64,000 nucleotides of DNA from Echinometra lucunter (GCA_029962745.1 CM057157.1:23120088-23184087); one strand, 5' to 3'; positions 21,841 through 34,065 are shown, counted from the first letter of the stretch. Program-made: numbers and translations. Notes: generated by a model not told the origin, from the letters alone.

Positions 21841-23124
21841 CTTAGAAGAAGAAAATGAATATGTCCCCACCCGCATGCATCGACCCATACTATTTACCAA
21901 CGAATGATTATGCTTGGAAATGGAGAACAGTTTTCACCTTAGGTAAAATCGGTATCTTGAGCGGAAAACACCATGAAGAGAATTCCGTTTTGAAAGGAAT
22001 AAACAAGAATAAAAAGGAAGGACTCGAAAATTTCTACACTCTACATGTTGTAATTGGTAAATATACAATGCACCTACTTAATATCAAATCTCACTTTCAG
22101 TAAATTCAAACAATATTCATGATATTAGATGTTTAAAGATCCAGGACAACATTCATTAAGCTGAAGCCCAATGCATGATAAGTTAGAAATCTGTAGTTAA
22201 CAACTACACCTAGTCTTTGACACTTGTTCGAAAATAACTTTTTCTCCTGACGTATACACGTCAACTCTCTGAATATTTTCTGAGCCTGTTGTTTTCATCT
22301 CGAAATCTCAGACTCATAAATTCTTGCTGACATGATCGAATATTCCGACCAGTCCTTCTGTATAAATAACTTCAGTATTGTCACATTTCTGCAGCATTGT
22401 TGCGCTGAACATTCTGAGTGAATTATGACATTTGAAATGTAATAATGCAGAATTTCATTGTACATAAATCGCTGATGCTCAAGGCTATCGAAAACAAGGC
22501 ATCAATCACATTAGAAAAGTAAACCTCGAGAGGCAATTTGTCGACTATAAATATTGTGATGTTGCATTAAATGGTAGCTTAAATAATTTACACTTAATCG
22601 TCGATCATCTTTTCATGCACTTTGGGCGGTATAGCAATGGATCATCCACCAAAAAAAAACTTCCTGGTTCTGATTTTTCACTTCTAATGACATTATCCCA
22701 AAATGTGACATGTAATAAACCAATTTTCGCTTATAGAGTGGATGAATTCAAATATCTGCACGAATATGAGTCTAGACGAAATGAAAGGTCACAAGATATA
22801 TTTGTTGGACATTCTCGATGAAGCACATTCTTCATACCACGATTTTGAATACGCGTGTTTACTGGTTTGATCTAAATTTAGTTTAATTGATACCGTCTAG
22901 TTTTCCATTTAAATGTTTTCCCCTCTCTCCAAATAGTTTAGTACTTGATAAGACAATCCGTGGAATATCCTAAGAGACTGAACTTCATAGTGGTAATATT
23001 TATTTCATATTTGACTGTCGAGAAAAATGCAACCTATTCTGACACTACAAATTGGAGATGAAACCATGGACTATGAACAAAGGATCCAAAGGTGTTATCT
23101 GGATCTAAGATAAAGTGGAAGGAG

Positions 23125-23129
<5 letters not shown>
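21841..23129. other. Non-coding stretch, presumed intron 1
   Basis: Short frames at 21855-22103 and 22615-22821 look protein-like in places but lack convincing splice borders. No repeat pair was recognised. Confidence 0.35.

Positions 23130-23179
<50 letters not shown>
23130..23179. repeat. (GA)n microsatellite
   Basis: About 24 GA units followed by a short G run. Confidence 0.95.
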
Positions 23180-23185
<6 letters not shown>

Positions 23186-25153
23186 AGATGTATGGGGTGA
23201 ATGTGGGAAAAAGCTGTCAGTAATGGCGCGTATTGTTTTTTTTTTTTCATTTGTTCATGTATCACGTTTTGTATTCCATACCTCATTTTTTCTTCCCATA
23301 TTCCTACCGTTTCTTACATTCTTCCTTGAAGTCTAATTTTGTTTTCTTTCACTGTATTTCTCGATCTCATTCTGTCTATTCAGCTCTCTTCATCGGTTAG
23401 CACGCTATCTGTTCATCTTTCATGCTCCATTTGCATTGTACTAATATGGGGAATTCATTGATTCATACCGGCAGGGCTGTATGTTACAAGTGTAGATCCA
23501 GTATTTAGATGCCCCACTTGAAAAACTCCAATTTGTTTTACTTACACTATCTATCTTATCTTGAAAGCCATGATTACAAGAAACTTGATCAGTGTACCTA
23601 TGTTTACTGAAACCCTCATGTATCTTGTATATTTGCTAAAACACGAATAACCTGTATTGATATCTGAATATCTGATACAATGTTCCCGGGTGAATAATGT
23701 CTTTCAGCGATATACAAATATATATATTTTCGACACTGGTCCCTTTTAAAATCATATAAAAAAGGAGAGATTGATAGAAATGGATAAAAAGGGAGGGGAG
23801 AGATAGATAGAGAGATAGAGAGAAAGAGATAGAAAAAGAGAGGGAAAAGAAAGTGGTGAAAACTGTAGCTAATAATATTCAAGCCCTTCACCCTATACAT
23901 ACACCCTATTTGACATGTCAAGCTTACATACCCTTTTAAATCCCCCATCCAAATATCTAAATTACATATCATACATATACGTGCACTCGTTTATTTCCCC
24001 CATCAAGATATCGGTTATTGATTCCTGTACAACATACACACCACATCGGCAAGAACTATACTTGATGAACACAACCCCTTCAGCATCTGATCTAAAATTC
24101 TAAATGATGGATACACACCTCTTGGACCCGAAGGACCACTTCCATCGAGCTGAGATGCACTTTAGTCTCCAGGCACGGGCAGTTCACATTCGGCTCTTAT
24201 TTCCACTCTCCCTCGCATTACTCTGGGCATGCTGGGGGTATTGCTGTTCATGCAACCCACTCACATATCTGTCATTGTCTGCTTGAATTGTCGAATGGAA
24301 GGTTAAAACAGAACAGCGTAAACTGCAATGCTCATTTGGGATGAAGTGAATGTTTGCGTCTTTGATTTTTTTTTTAATTAAAAAGAATCAGGTCTGTATA
24401 CATAATTATGCTTGAAATAGATTCAGGAGGTCTATAGTCAAATGTTTGAAATTATTTCTAGTGTTAAAGGAGAAAAAGTTTTCTTGACGTCGTGCTGAAA
24501 CGTGTCTTGCCGGAAAAGAACGTAACCATCTCACAGTTTGATTTTAAAGGATGATTTTATGAAACTTTTTTTCTAATATGCTGTCTACATAAAGCTTAAA
24601 ATAATCTTCGTATATGGCGCCCCAAAATACAAAGTACCCATTACTTGCAAGAGCCTTTCTCGAATGGAGTGAATGAGGCTTGTACTTAGGTGAGAAATGA
24701 TAACATAACAGCTATTTGAAGACGTGCGTGATGGGTCTAGGCGCAGGGTGTGTGAGGGTGTGCGTGTGCGAGGGTGTGCGTGTGTGAGCGAGAGGGGGGG
24801 GGGGGGAGGGTGCGCGTGTTCTTGTTGGATGGTGGTGGAAGAGATGTCGGTGGTCATGGTGGCTGGCTAAATGGAGTAGTAAGGTGGTTTAGATTCGATT
24901 TGGAGGCAGACAAAAGCTGCCGGTCCGTCCTTCATCGCACTTAGTCATCCTCGCCCGTCAAGACACGTTAAGTGATCATCATCCATGAAGAAGTTTGCAG
25001 AAGCCATTTCATTATATGACATAAAGATTGTATAGTTTGATGTACACTACCAACTCCTAGGCACACATACACAAGAGCCTTTGCAGGTTCTAAACCAAAC
25101 ACTTCCGCCACAGTCATTTACCAACAGATTAAGCTAGAATACCTGCTGAAATA
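23180..25153. other. Non-coding stretch
   Basis: A purine-rich GAGATA segment lies at about 23760-23855, and a GTGTGCGTGT segment with a G run at about 24750-24808. A GC-richer ORF at 24104-24286 ends in a hydrophobic segment but has no supporting splice or promoter signal. Confidence 0.35.
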
Positions 25154-25176
25154 TCTCTCTCTCTCTCTCTCTCTCT

Positions 25177-25240
<64 letters not shown>
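25154..25240. repeat. (CT)n-(AT)n compound microsatellite
   Basis: About 12 CT units pass into about 31 AT units. Confidence 0.95.
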
Positions 25241-25244
<4 letters not shown>

Positions 25245-25480
25245 GATCAGGTAACATATACAACAGCTTTGGCAACTCTCGTGGAAATAAATACATCTGA
25301 GATCAATTGAGAGAATAATAGGGTATCATGAATCAAAGTTCCCCAGAGCTGTCCTACCATTTTTGATATTTTGCAAAGATTGAAAAAATGTCTCCGCCGG
25401 GAATCGAACCCGGGCCTTTGGCTATGAACCCCAATACCTTAACCACTAGACCACGGAGACGGGCCAGTGGTTTCGGCGAC
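25245..25480 (-). mobile_element. SINE-like repeat with a Glu/Asp-tRNA-like head, copy A
   Basis: Read on the minus strand, a cloverleaf-capable head (25460-25390) is followed by a body containing CAATCTTTGCAAAATATC, GGTAGGACAGCTCTGGGG, AACTTTGATTCATGATACCC and TATTCTCTCAATTGATCTCA. The same body recurs at 25925-26260, 33869-34065 and 55910-56320, so this is an interspersed family rather than a single tRNA gene. Confidence 0.7.
25390..25460 (-). tRNA. tRNA-like sequence with a TCA anticodon loop (head of a SINE-like repeat)
   Basis: On the minus strand GTCTCCG pairs with CGGAGAC as a perfect 7-bp acceptor stem, with A as discriminator. GTGGTCTAGTGGTTAAGG gives the D arm and box A, and CCGGG-TTCGATT-CCCGG is a perfect T arm and box B. 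The anticodon arm TTGGG-GTTCATA-GCCAA has one G-G mismatch and would present TCA, which reads UGA. The body resembles eukaryotic Glu or Asp tRNA. Because the block sits inside a dispersed repeat and other copies are broken, it is probably a SINE head and not a working opal-decoding tRNA. Confidence 0.45.
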
Positions 25481-25661
25481 TTCAAATTCGCTTAACCGAC
25501 AGATTGACAAATCTTCAACCCTCATTAATTAATTCCTTTGTTGGTGGCAGATAAGTTTCGAACAATGACAATGACCTGCCGCACACCTCAGCTGGATCCG
25601 AGCGAATGCTTTGGGATACATGAATATAGTGGAATAATTAACATTTGTGATCAGGCAACTA

Positions 25662-25918
25662 GAACATGACGGACAAAGAAAGCGGACAAAATAAACAACC
25701 CCTCATTCTACCCTTCACAATGGTTCGGGTAGTCAAAAGAACATCCCTTCACAGCTATTGTCTAAAATATGTGGAACAGGTGTAACATGCACATTCACCT
25801 GGAACTACATGATTAAACATAATAGCTGTGAAGGGATGTTCTTTTGACTACCCGAACCATTGTGAAGGGTAGAATGAGAGGTTGTTTATTTTGTCCACTT
25901 TCTTTGTCCGCCATGTTC
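25662..25918. mobile_element. Hairpin MITE with 98-bp arms, nested in a SINE-like copy
   Basis: Arms at 25662-25759 and 25821-25918 are near-perfect inverted copies (about four mismatches). They carry GAACATG, GGACAAAATAAACAACC, CCTTCACAATGGTTCGGG and AACATCCCTTCACAGCTATT. The loop is 61 bp. Comparison with 25240-25260 shows the flanks GATCAGG(T/C)AAC and ATATACAACAG joined in copy A but split by this element in copy B. It therefore inserted into an existing repeat. Confidence 0.85.
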
Positions 25919-25957
25919 ATAGTGATATACAACAGTTTTGGCAACTCTCGTGGAAAT

Positions 25958-26258
25958 AAATAGATATGAGGTCAATTGAGAGAATAATAGCGTAGCATGA
26001 ATCATGGTTCTCCAGAGCTGTCCTACAATTTTGGAAATTTTGCAAAGATTGAAAATATGTCTCGGCCGGGAATCGAACAAGGGCCTTTGGCTATGAACGC
26101 CAATGCCTTAACCACTAGGCGTTCATAGCCAAAGGCCCGGGTTCGATTCACGGCGGAGACATTTTTTCCAATCTTTGCAAATTTTCCAAAATGGTAGGAC
26201 AGCTCTGGGGAACTTTGATTCACGCTACGCTTTTATTCTCTCAAGTGATCTCACATGT
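25958..26258. repeat. Head-to-head inverted SINE-like copies forming a palindrome
   Basis: The left arm (about 25958-26101) is a minus-strand copy of the tRNA-like repeat. The right arm (26118 to about 26258) is a plus-strand copy. They share a 16-bp spacer, and the breakpoint lies in the anticodon arm (GGCGTTCATAGCC). Each arm spans part of the tRNA-like head plus the body out to the TTCTCTCAA words. The arms are about 140 bp with scattered mismatches. Confidence 0.8.
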
Positions 26259-26259
26259 A

Positions 26260-28205
26260 TATACCACCAAAAGACACCCTATAGAAAAGGAGCGCATGGT
26301 CTTTAGAAATTTCTGCAGTCATCATGCTAAAATCTTTGTAGAACCTCCATCTAAGAGCGTAACTAAAGAACAGGTGGAGTTGCAGGAGAGAGGGTGTGAA
26401 GCACCTTCATTACAAGACAAGGGGAGCAAAAATAAAGAATAATTGTTACATTGCTTTTACGATATGTTTACGTCTAATCTTATCGCCTGTGTTGCAACAT
26501 CCCAAGAAAGCAAAATGTTAATGGATATGGATAAATAATAAAAAAAAAATTAAAAAGAAAAGGATACGAAAATGAGCCAATAGGACCTTGAGACCAGCGT
26601 ATTTTGTAATAAAGTATAAATGAACAAGATAATACAGCTGATGGCACAATGTCAAATAGTTATGCTAGAGTTTCTTCAAATTTACTTATGACATGTCCTT
26701 TTTCTTCAAACACATTAATCAAATCCATATCAAATCCATATCAAGCAAGTGCCTTGGGGATCAGGTCACCTATATAGAGAAGTGACCTAGTCTTGTTTCT
26801 GTTTTGCTGTGCTGTAAGGTATAAATTTTCTGTTTCTATGATAAGGCAAATCCACATCGTTTTTATAATCCTTGCCTCATGTTTCACAAATTCTCATCAA
26901 TATCGTCCGATGTTGGCTTTCTGATCATTTTTGCAGCTTACTCTGATAATTTCAAGATACAAAGTTTTATCGTGTCTATTTTTCAACGCCATTCTTTGCT
27001 TAAAATCAAAGAGAGAAACGCCCAGATGCAACTATCCTTGCTCGAAATCAGATTAATGGTCTGTGTGAGGCTGCCTTAACCCCTCCCCTTCCCCCATCAT
27101 AAATTTCAATAAGCATCTTGGCATCTCCATTCTTGTTTCATGTAATATTATACAGCCGATCGATTTTTATTTCTTTTCGATAATGCAGTTAGGGAAAGAC
27201 GGACATACATCACTTTGCTTGTACATTATAATCGTCAACAAGGTCAATGTGAATGGTAGGAACCCTGCAGGCACATCGTGATGTAATTCAAAACTCCTCT
27301 GTAACCTTCAGGAGATGTTTATTTTCGAATAAAAAAGCGGAATATATCGGTTACTTCTTACATCTCATCCGCGCAGTTAATTTATCAGTCAAACAATACT
27401 CATCTAACACATGGTAATCTTTTCAAATTCTTTATAAAACTGATTCAATACAGAAACCAAGGGTAATAAAAAAAGACATAAAAACAAATGTTACACCTAA
27501 CTTCAAGTCATTGAACCTCTAAACTTATGAAATTTTAATCTGTCCACAAGATTAAAAAAAAAAAATTCTTGCCCATTTTGTCTCATGTCCTTTACGGTTA
27601 CGGAAAGTCCATTTTCTCGTATTTATTGAGTGATGTTCTGACACGAACCATCAGTCTTTCATTTATTTTTAACGCCTGGTAGAAGTATCGGCTATTAAAG
27701 CTTCACATAAATTTTTCATTTTTATCACGAAAAAATAGAATGCATCCATGGTCATGGTCATCCATGGTTATCTCGCGATACAATTACGCCAGAATGCATG
27801 CATTTCCAAATTATTTATTATTTGGTGTATTGATGTCTTAAAAAATTATTAATTTCACTACTTCGACTCTTATGTGTGGAATTCAAATAGCATCGGGTCT
27901 CTCAGTGAAAATGAATATGTTATTTAACAAGATAAGTTTCCTTTATGAGTACCAAGAAGTAAATCTTTAAAATGCGTTTAGGGGGAAGAACCCGGAAAAT
28001 TAACATAGGCATTCCTTTAAACTAATCGTCTCATTGTGGAGTCTTGTTGTGTCTTGCGATGACGATGGTTCGATTGCGCAAGGGATGGTTGATTTAATCC
28101 GAATATCTCAAGGACAAAACATATGAGCCTGATGAAATGCAACGGGATTTCCCCTTATTGCTAGATATGAAATAAATTTCACTCTAAATTTAGATTAGAA
28201 ATTAA
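26260..28205. other. Non-coding stretch
   Basis: AT-rich with A-rich tracts, such as about 26540-26570. No supported exon or paired repeat is seen. Confidence 0.4.
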
Positions 28206-28328
28206 CCCACACTGTAAAAAAAATACTGTAAATTCCGTCAAATACCCTATTTTACTGCTTTTACAGTTTTATACCTTAGAATAAACAGTACAATACTGTA
28301 AAAAATACACTGATGATTTACAGTATAA
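28206..28328. repeat. Small element rich in ACTGTAAA / TTTACAGT words
   Basis: CACTGTAAAAAAAATACTGT at the left faces GATTTACAGTATAAAAG at the right, with further CTGTAAA and TTTACAG words inside. This could be a decayed MITE. No target duplication was found. Confidence 0.35.
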
Positions 28329-29266
28329 AAGATTGTGATTACGGCCAAATCTAAAATCAGTTTAAGAAATTATAATGAATAAGGTTGATTTCTCCATCTG
28401 GTGATTAAATACTTTTCATCAAATTTTTCATTTGTCACTGATCATGCTTATTCAAGTCTAATCAATTTAGAGTGTAAGAAATATTCAAACAATAATACCC
28501 CTGTCTTCAAAGAGGGAAAACAAATTTGTGAATCCAGAATGATAAAAAAAGGTGTTTCCGGAAGGAAATCACAACTTCAAGCTGCATTTAAAAAAAAAAG
28601 AAGATTTTTGGAAGAGAAAGTTAATGTTCAGACTACCCTCTTCCTTATATGTTATCATGGTTATATGTATATTATAACATCACATCATTTTCCGTTTTGT
28701 AAAGCGGAAATCACATCAGATGCGTTTCTAGTGAGTTTTGGACATTATTACAAATCCTTTCGCTCTGGTATCCGTTATTAGTGCTATGTGTATCTTTTTT
28801 TTAATTATTATATTTCAAGGACTACTGAATAATACTCATGGCCAAAGCCGTAGAATTCCCTTTTTGTTGAACTCAAATCTCGCCCATGACTTAACGCTTG
28901 TAAAACATGTGTAAAAGAAAACATGGAATGGACATTATTAGCTCCTGCAACCATGATTATTCATCAGCTTATTTTTTTTACAATGTTGGTTGCTCTTAGG
29001 ATGTTCTTTTATATTTCGTTTGACTTTACTTTGTTGCATCGTTAAGTTATATTTTGTGCTTGACTATGGTGTGCATTGTCCAATTTATATACTTGTTAGG
29101 GTTCTGCCTCGAAAGGCCAATGGCTCGTGCGGTTTCCATTCACACTTTCGTGTTGTTGTACTGTATTGTTATTGTATATACTATTGTCTATTTTTTAGTG
29201 GAATGTGTAAAATAAACTTAATATTTTAAACTCGAGTTCATTTCAAGGTACAACCCTAGAAATACC
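28329..29266. other. Non-coding stretch
   Basis: Open frames such as 28401-28781 (+) are Lys/Phe/Ser-rich with no domain and no splice borders. Confidence 0.35.
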
Positions 29267-29392
29267 GCTATACTACGCCTGGGTCATGGATGGCTAATGT
29301 AGAGTAATGTCTAGCGAAAGGGCGTTGGTGCCGCGGCAGCGATTCGAATCACATACCTTGTAACCCACTTTGAGAACTTATTCACTAAACCA
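29267..29392 (-). mobile_element. Decayed tRNA-derived SINE fragment
   Basis: On the minus strand GTGATTCGAATCGCTGCCGC (box B region) and GACATTACTCTACATTAGCC parallel the SINE at 46303-46602. Box A is degraded. Confidence 0.5.
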
Positions 29393-29559
29393 AAACATAG
29401 CACAACACAACACACAAAAATTCAACATTTTCTTAGCATCTGTCAGATTGATTCAATCGTAACACCGATGAGGCCAGTTACGACTGCTCTAGACCGTTCA
29501 TGCCCTCAACACTCGCAACATGCTCAAATAAAAATAGGGGTATTTCATTACTACTACAG

Positions 29560-29745
29560 TCTCCTGAATGATAATAATTATCATAATGATGGTGATGATG
29601 ATGATAATGATGACGATAATGATGATGATAATAATATAGTGATATCAAAAATGATAAATGAATAATAATGATGGTGATGGTGATGATAATGATGATGATG
29701 ATAATAATAATAGTGATATCAAAAATAATACAAAATAATAATGAT
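29560..29745. repeat. Imperfect GAT/AAT trinucleotide-rich tract
   Basis: Interrupted GATGAT and AATAAT units. The phrase ATAATAGTGATATCAAAAAT appears twice, so part of the tract is a local tandem duplication. Confidence 0.8.
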
Positions 29746-30306
29746 AAACAATAAATAGTTAAACAATATCCATATGCTACAAATCAATCAACTTTTTAAA
29801 GAAACAAAGGTTGACTTCAACTTAGAGAAAGCAAAGGTAACAATATGCATTTAGCATTAGGTGAGTTTTAAGCCCGATTTTGAAAGTGTAAAGGGTTTTC
29901 TTCGTTTGACGAGAAAAGGGTAACTTATTTCACAAGGAAGGAGCTGCCAATGCATAATTATGCTTTATCTACCCAATTTCGGTTAGTCATTTCAGTCTCT
30001 TTATAAACATTATTATGGCTAGCTTGCCACAGTGATAATACTAAAACGAATGAATGCACGAACAATAATTGAAATATTAGTCAAACGTTTCTCAGGGTAT
30101 ATCTTTTGTGAGTCTAAATCATCCCTTCATAATCCAAAGAAAATCCGCAATTTCCTGATCATCAAAAACTTTTTGAAATGGGCATATGTTATTTTTTTCA
30201 AGGGAAGAGTGACCGTCATCTTGACGTGAGTATAATTATGAATAATAATTTATAATTTATATTTATATAGCGCATTAGATAAAACATTTTATTTACCTGT
30301 ATATAC

Positions 30307-31374
30307 TGTGTGAGTAAAAAAAATTCTACACTTAGAAAAATTGCTATTTTATTCAAAACTCAGTTATGAATGCAAAATCATCATACATATTTTGAAAAAG
30401 GCATCTTTTCTCGTATCATTTAGTACCATTTTCGTGTAGTTTACGTTTACGCTTGGATGAACAGGAGGCATTTACTGTTTACAAGAGTGGAAAAATCAAC
30501 TTTCTCCAACATACTTCTTATGTGATGTTTGAACAAAACATTTTGAAGAGGGGAATTAATTCGGTCGATGAAGATACAAATAATGCTCAACCACAACACA
30601 CACACACACACACCCACACACACTCAAAAAATGAAAGAAAGAAAAAAAAACACAGGCACATTTAGTTGTTTTTTTTTTCCTCACAATGGAGTACTCATCG
30701 TATAATCAGACATATCATGCAAACACGAATGCATTACAAATGCACACAAACACTAACGCATATCATTTTCAAGATGGATGTTGAGGAACAATTAACATCA
30801 TCGTATCATGATCGGTAAACACTTTGAAGCAGCAGGTCAAAAATTTGACGAACGAAATTTGATCAGAATATTATTTCTTTATTCATGTGTATTTCACTCC
30901 GCCAAATGAACACCATGTTCATGTCCTTGATTGTGTGTGCATTTGTGATGCATTCGTGTTTGCATATGTTTGCTTACGATAAGTACACCATCTGCGGGAT
31001 GTGAGAGAAAAAAAAACCTAAATGTGCATGTGTTTTGTTTTTTTTTTCATTTGTGCGGGTGTGCGAGTGCGTGTGCGTGTATGTTAACGTATGTGTGTTT
31101 TAATATGTGTGTCATGTTTAATTCTGTTTGGAATAGTTTGAGCGTTATTTCTATCTGCAAAGATCGCATTAATGCCCCTATTCAAATTTTTTTTTCAAAC
31201 ATTACAAAAGGAGTACGATGGAGAAAGTCGATTTTTACACTCTCGTTACAGTGTTTCCTGTTCATCCAAGCGTAAACACAAACTACATATAAAACGTACC
31301 AAATAATCTTGCGCTCATACCCGAGTTTTGAATAAAATAGCAATTTTCTAAGTGTAGACTATTTGACTCACACG
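30307..31374. mobile_element. 1.07-kb foldback element with 444-bp arms
   Basis: The left arm 30307-30750 and right arm 30931-31374 are inverted copies along their whole length, and the loop is 180 bp. Shared landmarks are TGTGTGAGT at the tips, CTACACTTAGAAAA, TTGCTATTTTATTCAAAACT, TTTACGCTTGGATGAACAGG, CTTTCTCCA, a CA-rich microsatellite segment, AAACACGAATGCAT and ACAAATGCACAC. The arms have drifted by substitutions and small indels, so it is not recent. No ORF, tRNA head or clear target duplication was seen. Confidence 0.8.
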
Positions 31375-31748
31375 GTCGATAATTAAGATATACATACTCA
31401 GGCCTTACATATTACATTACCCTTCATTTTCTTATCTTATATTACTTTGATAATCTTGGAATTATATTACTAAGAAATTTAATTGATTAAATGATTTGCT
31501 TTACTATCATGTGCGGGCCCACGTGATAGTAGAGCATCATGTGTGTTATGAAATTATGTGTTAACCCACCAGGCAAAGAGATATATATAAACTATTCTTT
31601 TCCATGAAGTAACCAGTCGTAAAAACAAAAAATTAAACTTGGGGTTAATCACCTTTGATTGTCAAAAGGTGCATCCCCAACTCCAGGTCGTTATGGTCCT
31701 TCATATCAACACTAAATTAATTGCTACCCCCCTTCCTTAAAGTTACGG

Positions 31749-32269
31749 GGACTTGGTGTATAGATGGCGCTTCACACAATGCCTGCAAAAATCCCAATGG
31801 GCAGCGCCATGCCATTTCCGTGTGAGAAATACGTTCACCTATGTGTTATTGAGATCGAGCATCATGTACGATCCTGTCTAGTTGCTAATACGCGAACATA
31901 ATGCCGACATCGCGAAAAATCACTGCATGCACTGGCCGAACAATGGCCACACTGTATTCGATCCGACGCTGCACTGCAACAGCGACGTTCCCATTGGTGT
32001 GTAGTTGTGTGCGCGTGTGTGTCACAGAGATGTATTTTGCCTTCTTTGAGTATACACGTCTATGGTGTGTGCAGTGATCGCTGCGCCCCATCGCATCACA
32101 CACAAGAGTGAGTGGGAGCGAGCGTATGTGCTATCAATGTGCCCCCCAAAACAACAACAACAAACAACAAACAACTCTTCGATCCTTCGCTGAGGCTCGG
32201 AAACTGTCATCACTGCACAGTGAGTTTTTTCGCAAGCATTGCGTGAAGCGCCATCTATACACCAAGTCC
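31749..32269. mobile_element. TIR element with 34-bp ends
   Basis: GGACTTGGTGTATAGATGGC continues through GCTTCACACAATGC at 31749-31782. The exact inverse, with one mismatch, lies at 32236-32269. The interior is GC-richer than the flanks and includes GTGTGCGCGTGTGTGT. Frames on both strands are short and domain-free. The ends match over their full length with a single difference, so the element is relatively young or maintained. No transposase is present. Confidence 0.8.
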
Positions 32270-33692
32270 GGGCAACACGTCTCTAGTATGAATGCTTGAA
32301 AGGAGACTAATCGGCAACAACGACGATGTTCGATTGTATCAACCCTTTAATCTGAAAGGTGCTAAATCGGTTATACCTCGAGAAAACTTCGTACAACTAC
32401 TTGTACAGTTTCGTTGAACGACGAGGACATTGTGAAAGTAACTATTCAGCTTCACAATATCTCGTTCAGTTTCCATTCGAAATATTTTAACAGTTATGTT
32501 ATATGTATTTTTATGTGGGTATATCTAAACCGTATCAACGTATATCCACTCACACGCACGCACTAACCATAGCGCATTACGTGAATACTTCAATGAGCTT
32601 TACAATCATAACCCCTGATCACTGGATTTCCAGGCCGCACAGAGTGTGCACCATGTTCACCTTTTAGAGAGCATTCCTACAATTTTGCACAGTTAGACAT
32701 ATTGCTCTTCCTAAAAACAGACTGACGAAAAGAGGTAGAGAGGCAACGAAATATATATGAATAATTCCTAGAAGGCATCTATAGGTATGTGGCTGAACAA
32801 ATCCCATTATAATGAAAAAGGAAACCTTGATAACAACCGTTACACATGCTACGGGTTAAAAATGCAAATTAATTATGACCGGTGGGAAAAATAAATCCTG
32901 ATAATGTGGTGATATTCATATGGAAGTGACAGAGAAAGGCACTTCAGCAATTTTAGCGGCATTGGGGATGTTCCGAGATGTTCCAGAATCAACGACCCTC
33001 CCTCCAGCGACAAAAAGGTGCTCCTCTCTCGATGAAAAAAAAGCCCATTCTTAACTGAAATTGCCGTGTTCTGTTTCTTCCAATCTGCTGTTGTATCCCC
33101 TTATGACCACAAAAGTTGACAATTAAACTAATTCTATTTAAATGTCTCAGTGTTTTGCCCATTAATCACATCGTTTTAGTGTCCCCTTTAACAGTTCAAC
33201 CCCAAACGATAACAATAAACTTTTCCCCCTTCGTTTTGTTGTATTAAGGGCATTATAAATATATAGGATAAATTTGAAAGAAGTACTTTTTGTATATTTA
33301 TCCTAAGGTGCATTTCTCTCTAGCCCTTTTTGCATGTTTACACGGTTTTACACAAATTTGGCACAAGTGGGCTGTTACAATCCATTTTCGAAACAGGTGA
33401 GTCCGGAAGGAAATACATGAATACTAAAACATATAAAAAGCTTGCTACAAATATCAATTAATGGCTAACAATTCAAATATCCCCCTCTGCATGCCATTTG
33501 TTCATCATAGAGTGAGGTTTAATATATATTTATAATGATAATTATTCAAAGATATAATAGCACATGCATGGATGTCAAGCATTCGCCAGTTGAGGCATGC
33601 TGCTTGTCGTTGATTAATACTCATCTGCCTCCTACTAAGGAAATGACTGATGAAGGTTGAAAATTCGTTAGTTTCGTCGGTCCAGTAAATCT
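32270..33692. other. Non-coding stretch
   Basis: No exon, repeat or RNA gene is supported. Confidence 0.4.
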
Positions 33693-33844
33693 GGGCCCCG
33701 TTTCATAAAACTTGTTATCAGTAACAACTGCCATGCATATTTCTATGACAAATTTGATCTCAGTCAGTCAGATGCAAGGATTTCAGTAGCGTATAACAGT
33801 AAGTGCAACTTGTTATTGATAAAAAGTTTTATGAAACGGGGCCC
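33693..33844. mobile_element. MITE of the GGGCCCCGTTTCATAAA family
   Basis: The left end GGGCCCCGTTTCATAAAACT plus TGTTATCAGTAAC faces a right end with CTTGTTATTGATAAAAAG and TTTTATGAAACGGGGCCC. The interior has no coding capacity. It directly abuts a SINE-like copy on its right. Confidence 0.8.
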
Positions 33845-33868
33845 GGGTGCTGTCGAAACCACTGGCCC

Positions 33869-34065
33869 GTCTCTGTGGTGGTTAAGATATTGACGTTATT
33901 AGTCCAAAGACATGGGTTCGGTTCCCGATGGAGTCTTTCTTTCAACTGTTACAAAAAAAACAAAACAAAAAACAATTGCAGTACAGGTCTGGGGAACTTC
34001 AGATATGAGCTACGCTAGTAGTTTTCTCTCATTTCCTTTCGTATCACAATGGCTTGCACAACCGG
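33869..34065 (+). mobile_element. SINE-like repeat with tRNA-like head, decayed copy
   Basis: GTCTCTGTGGTGGTTAAGA and ATGGGTTCGGTTCCCGAT match the head of the family at 25245. GTACAGGTCTGGGGAACTTC, GAGCTACGCTAG and TTTCCTTTCGTATCA match its body. The acceptor stem and anticodon arm are degraded, and an A-rich insertion lies at 33952-33972. Confidence 0.6.

Noticed and set aside
21841..21903. A short terminal exon after TTAG at 21841-21844, in phase with the signal-peptide exon
   Set aside because: The acceptor-like TTAG lies at the edge of the target duplication and has a weak pyrimidine tract. Only about 20 codons would follow.
25390..25460. A functional single-copy tRNA gene
   Set aside because: The same head plus body occurs several times in the window in varying decay, so it is a dispersed repeat. 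A functional role would need expression data.
31503..31530. Imperfect palindrome with a CACGTG-like centre
   Set aside because: Several mismatches and no flanking structure. It is unremarkable alone.
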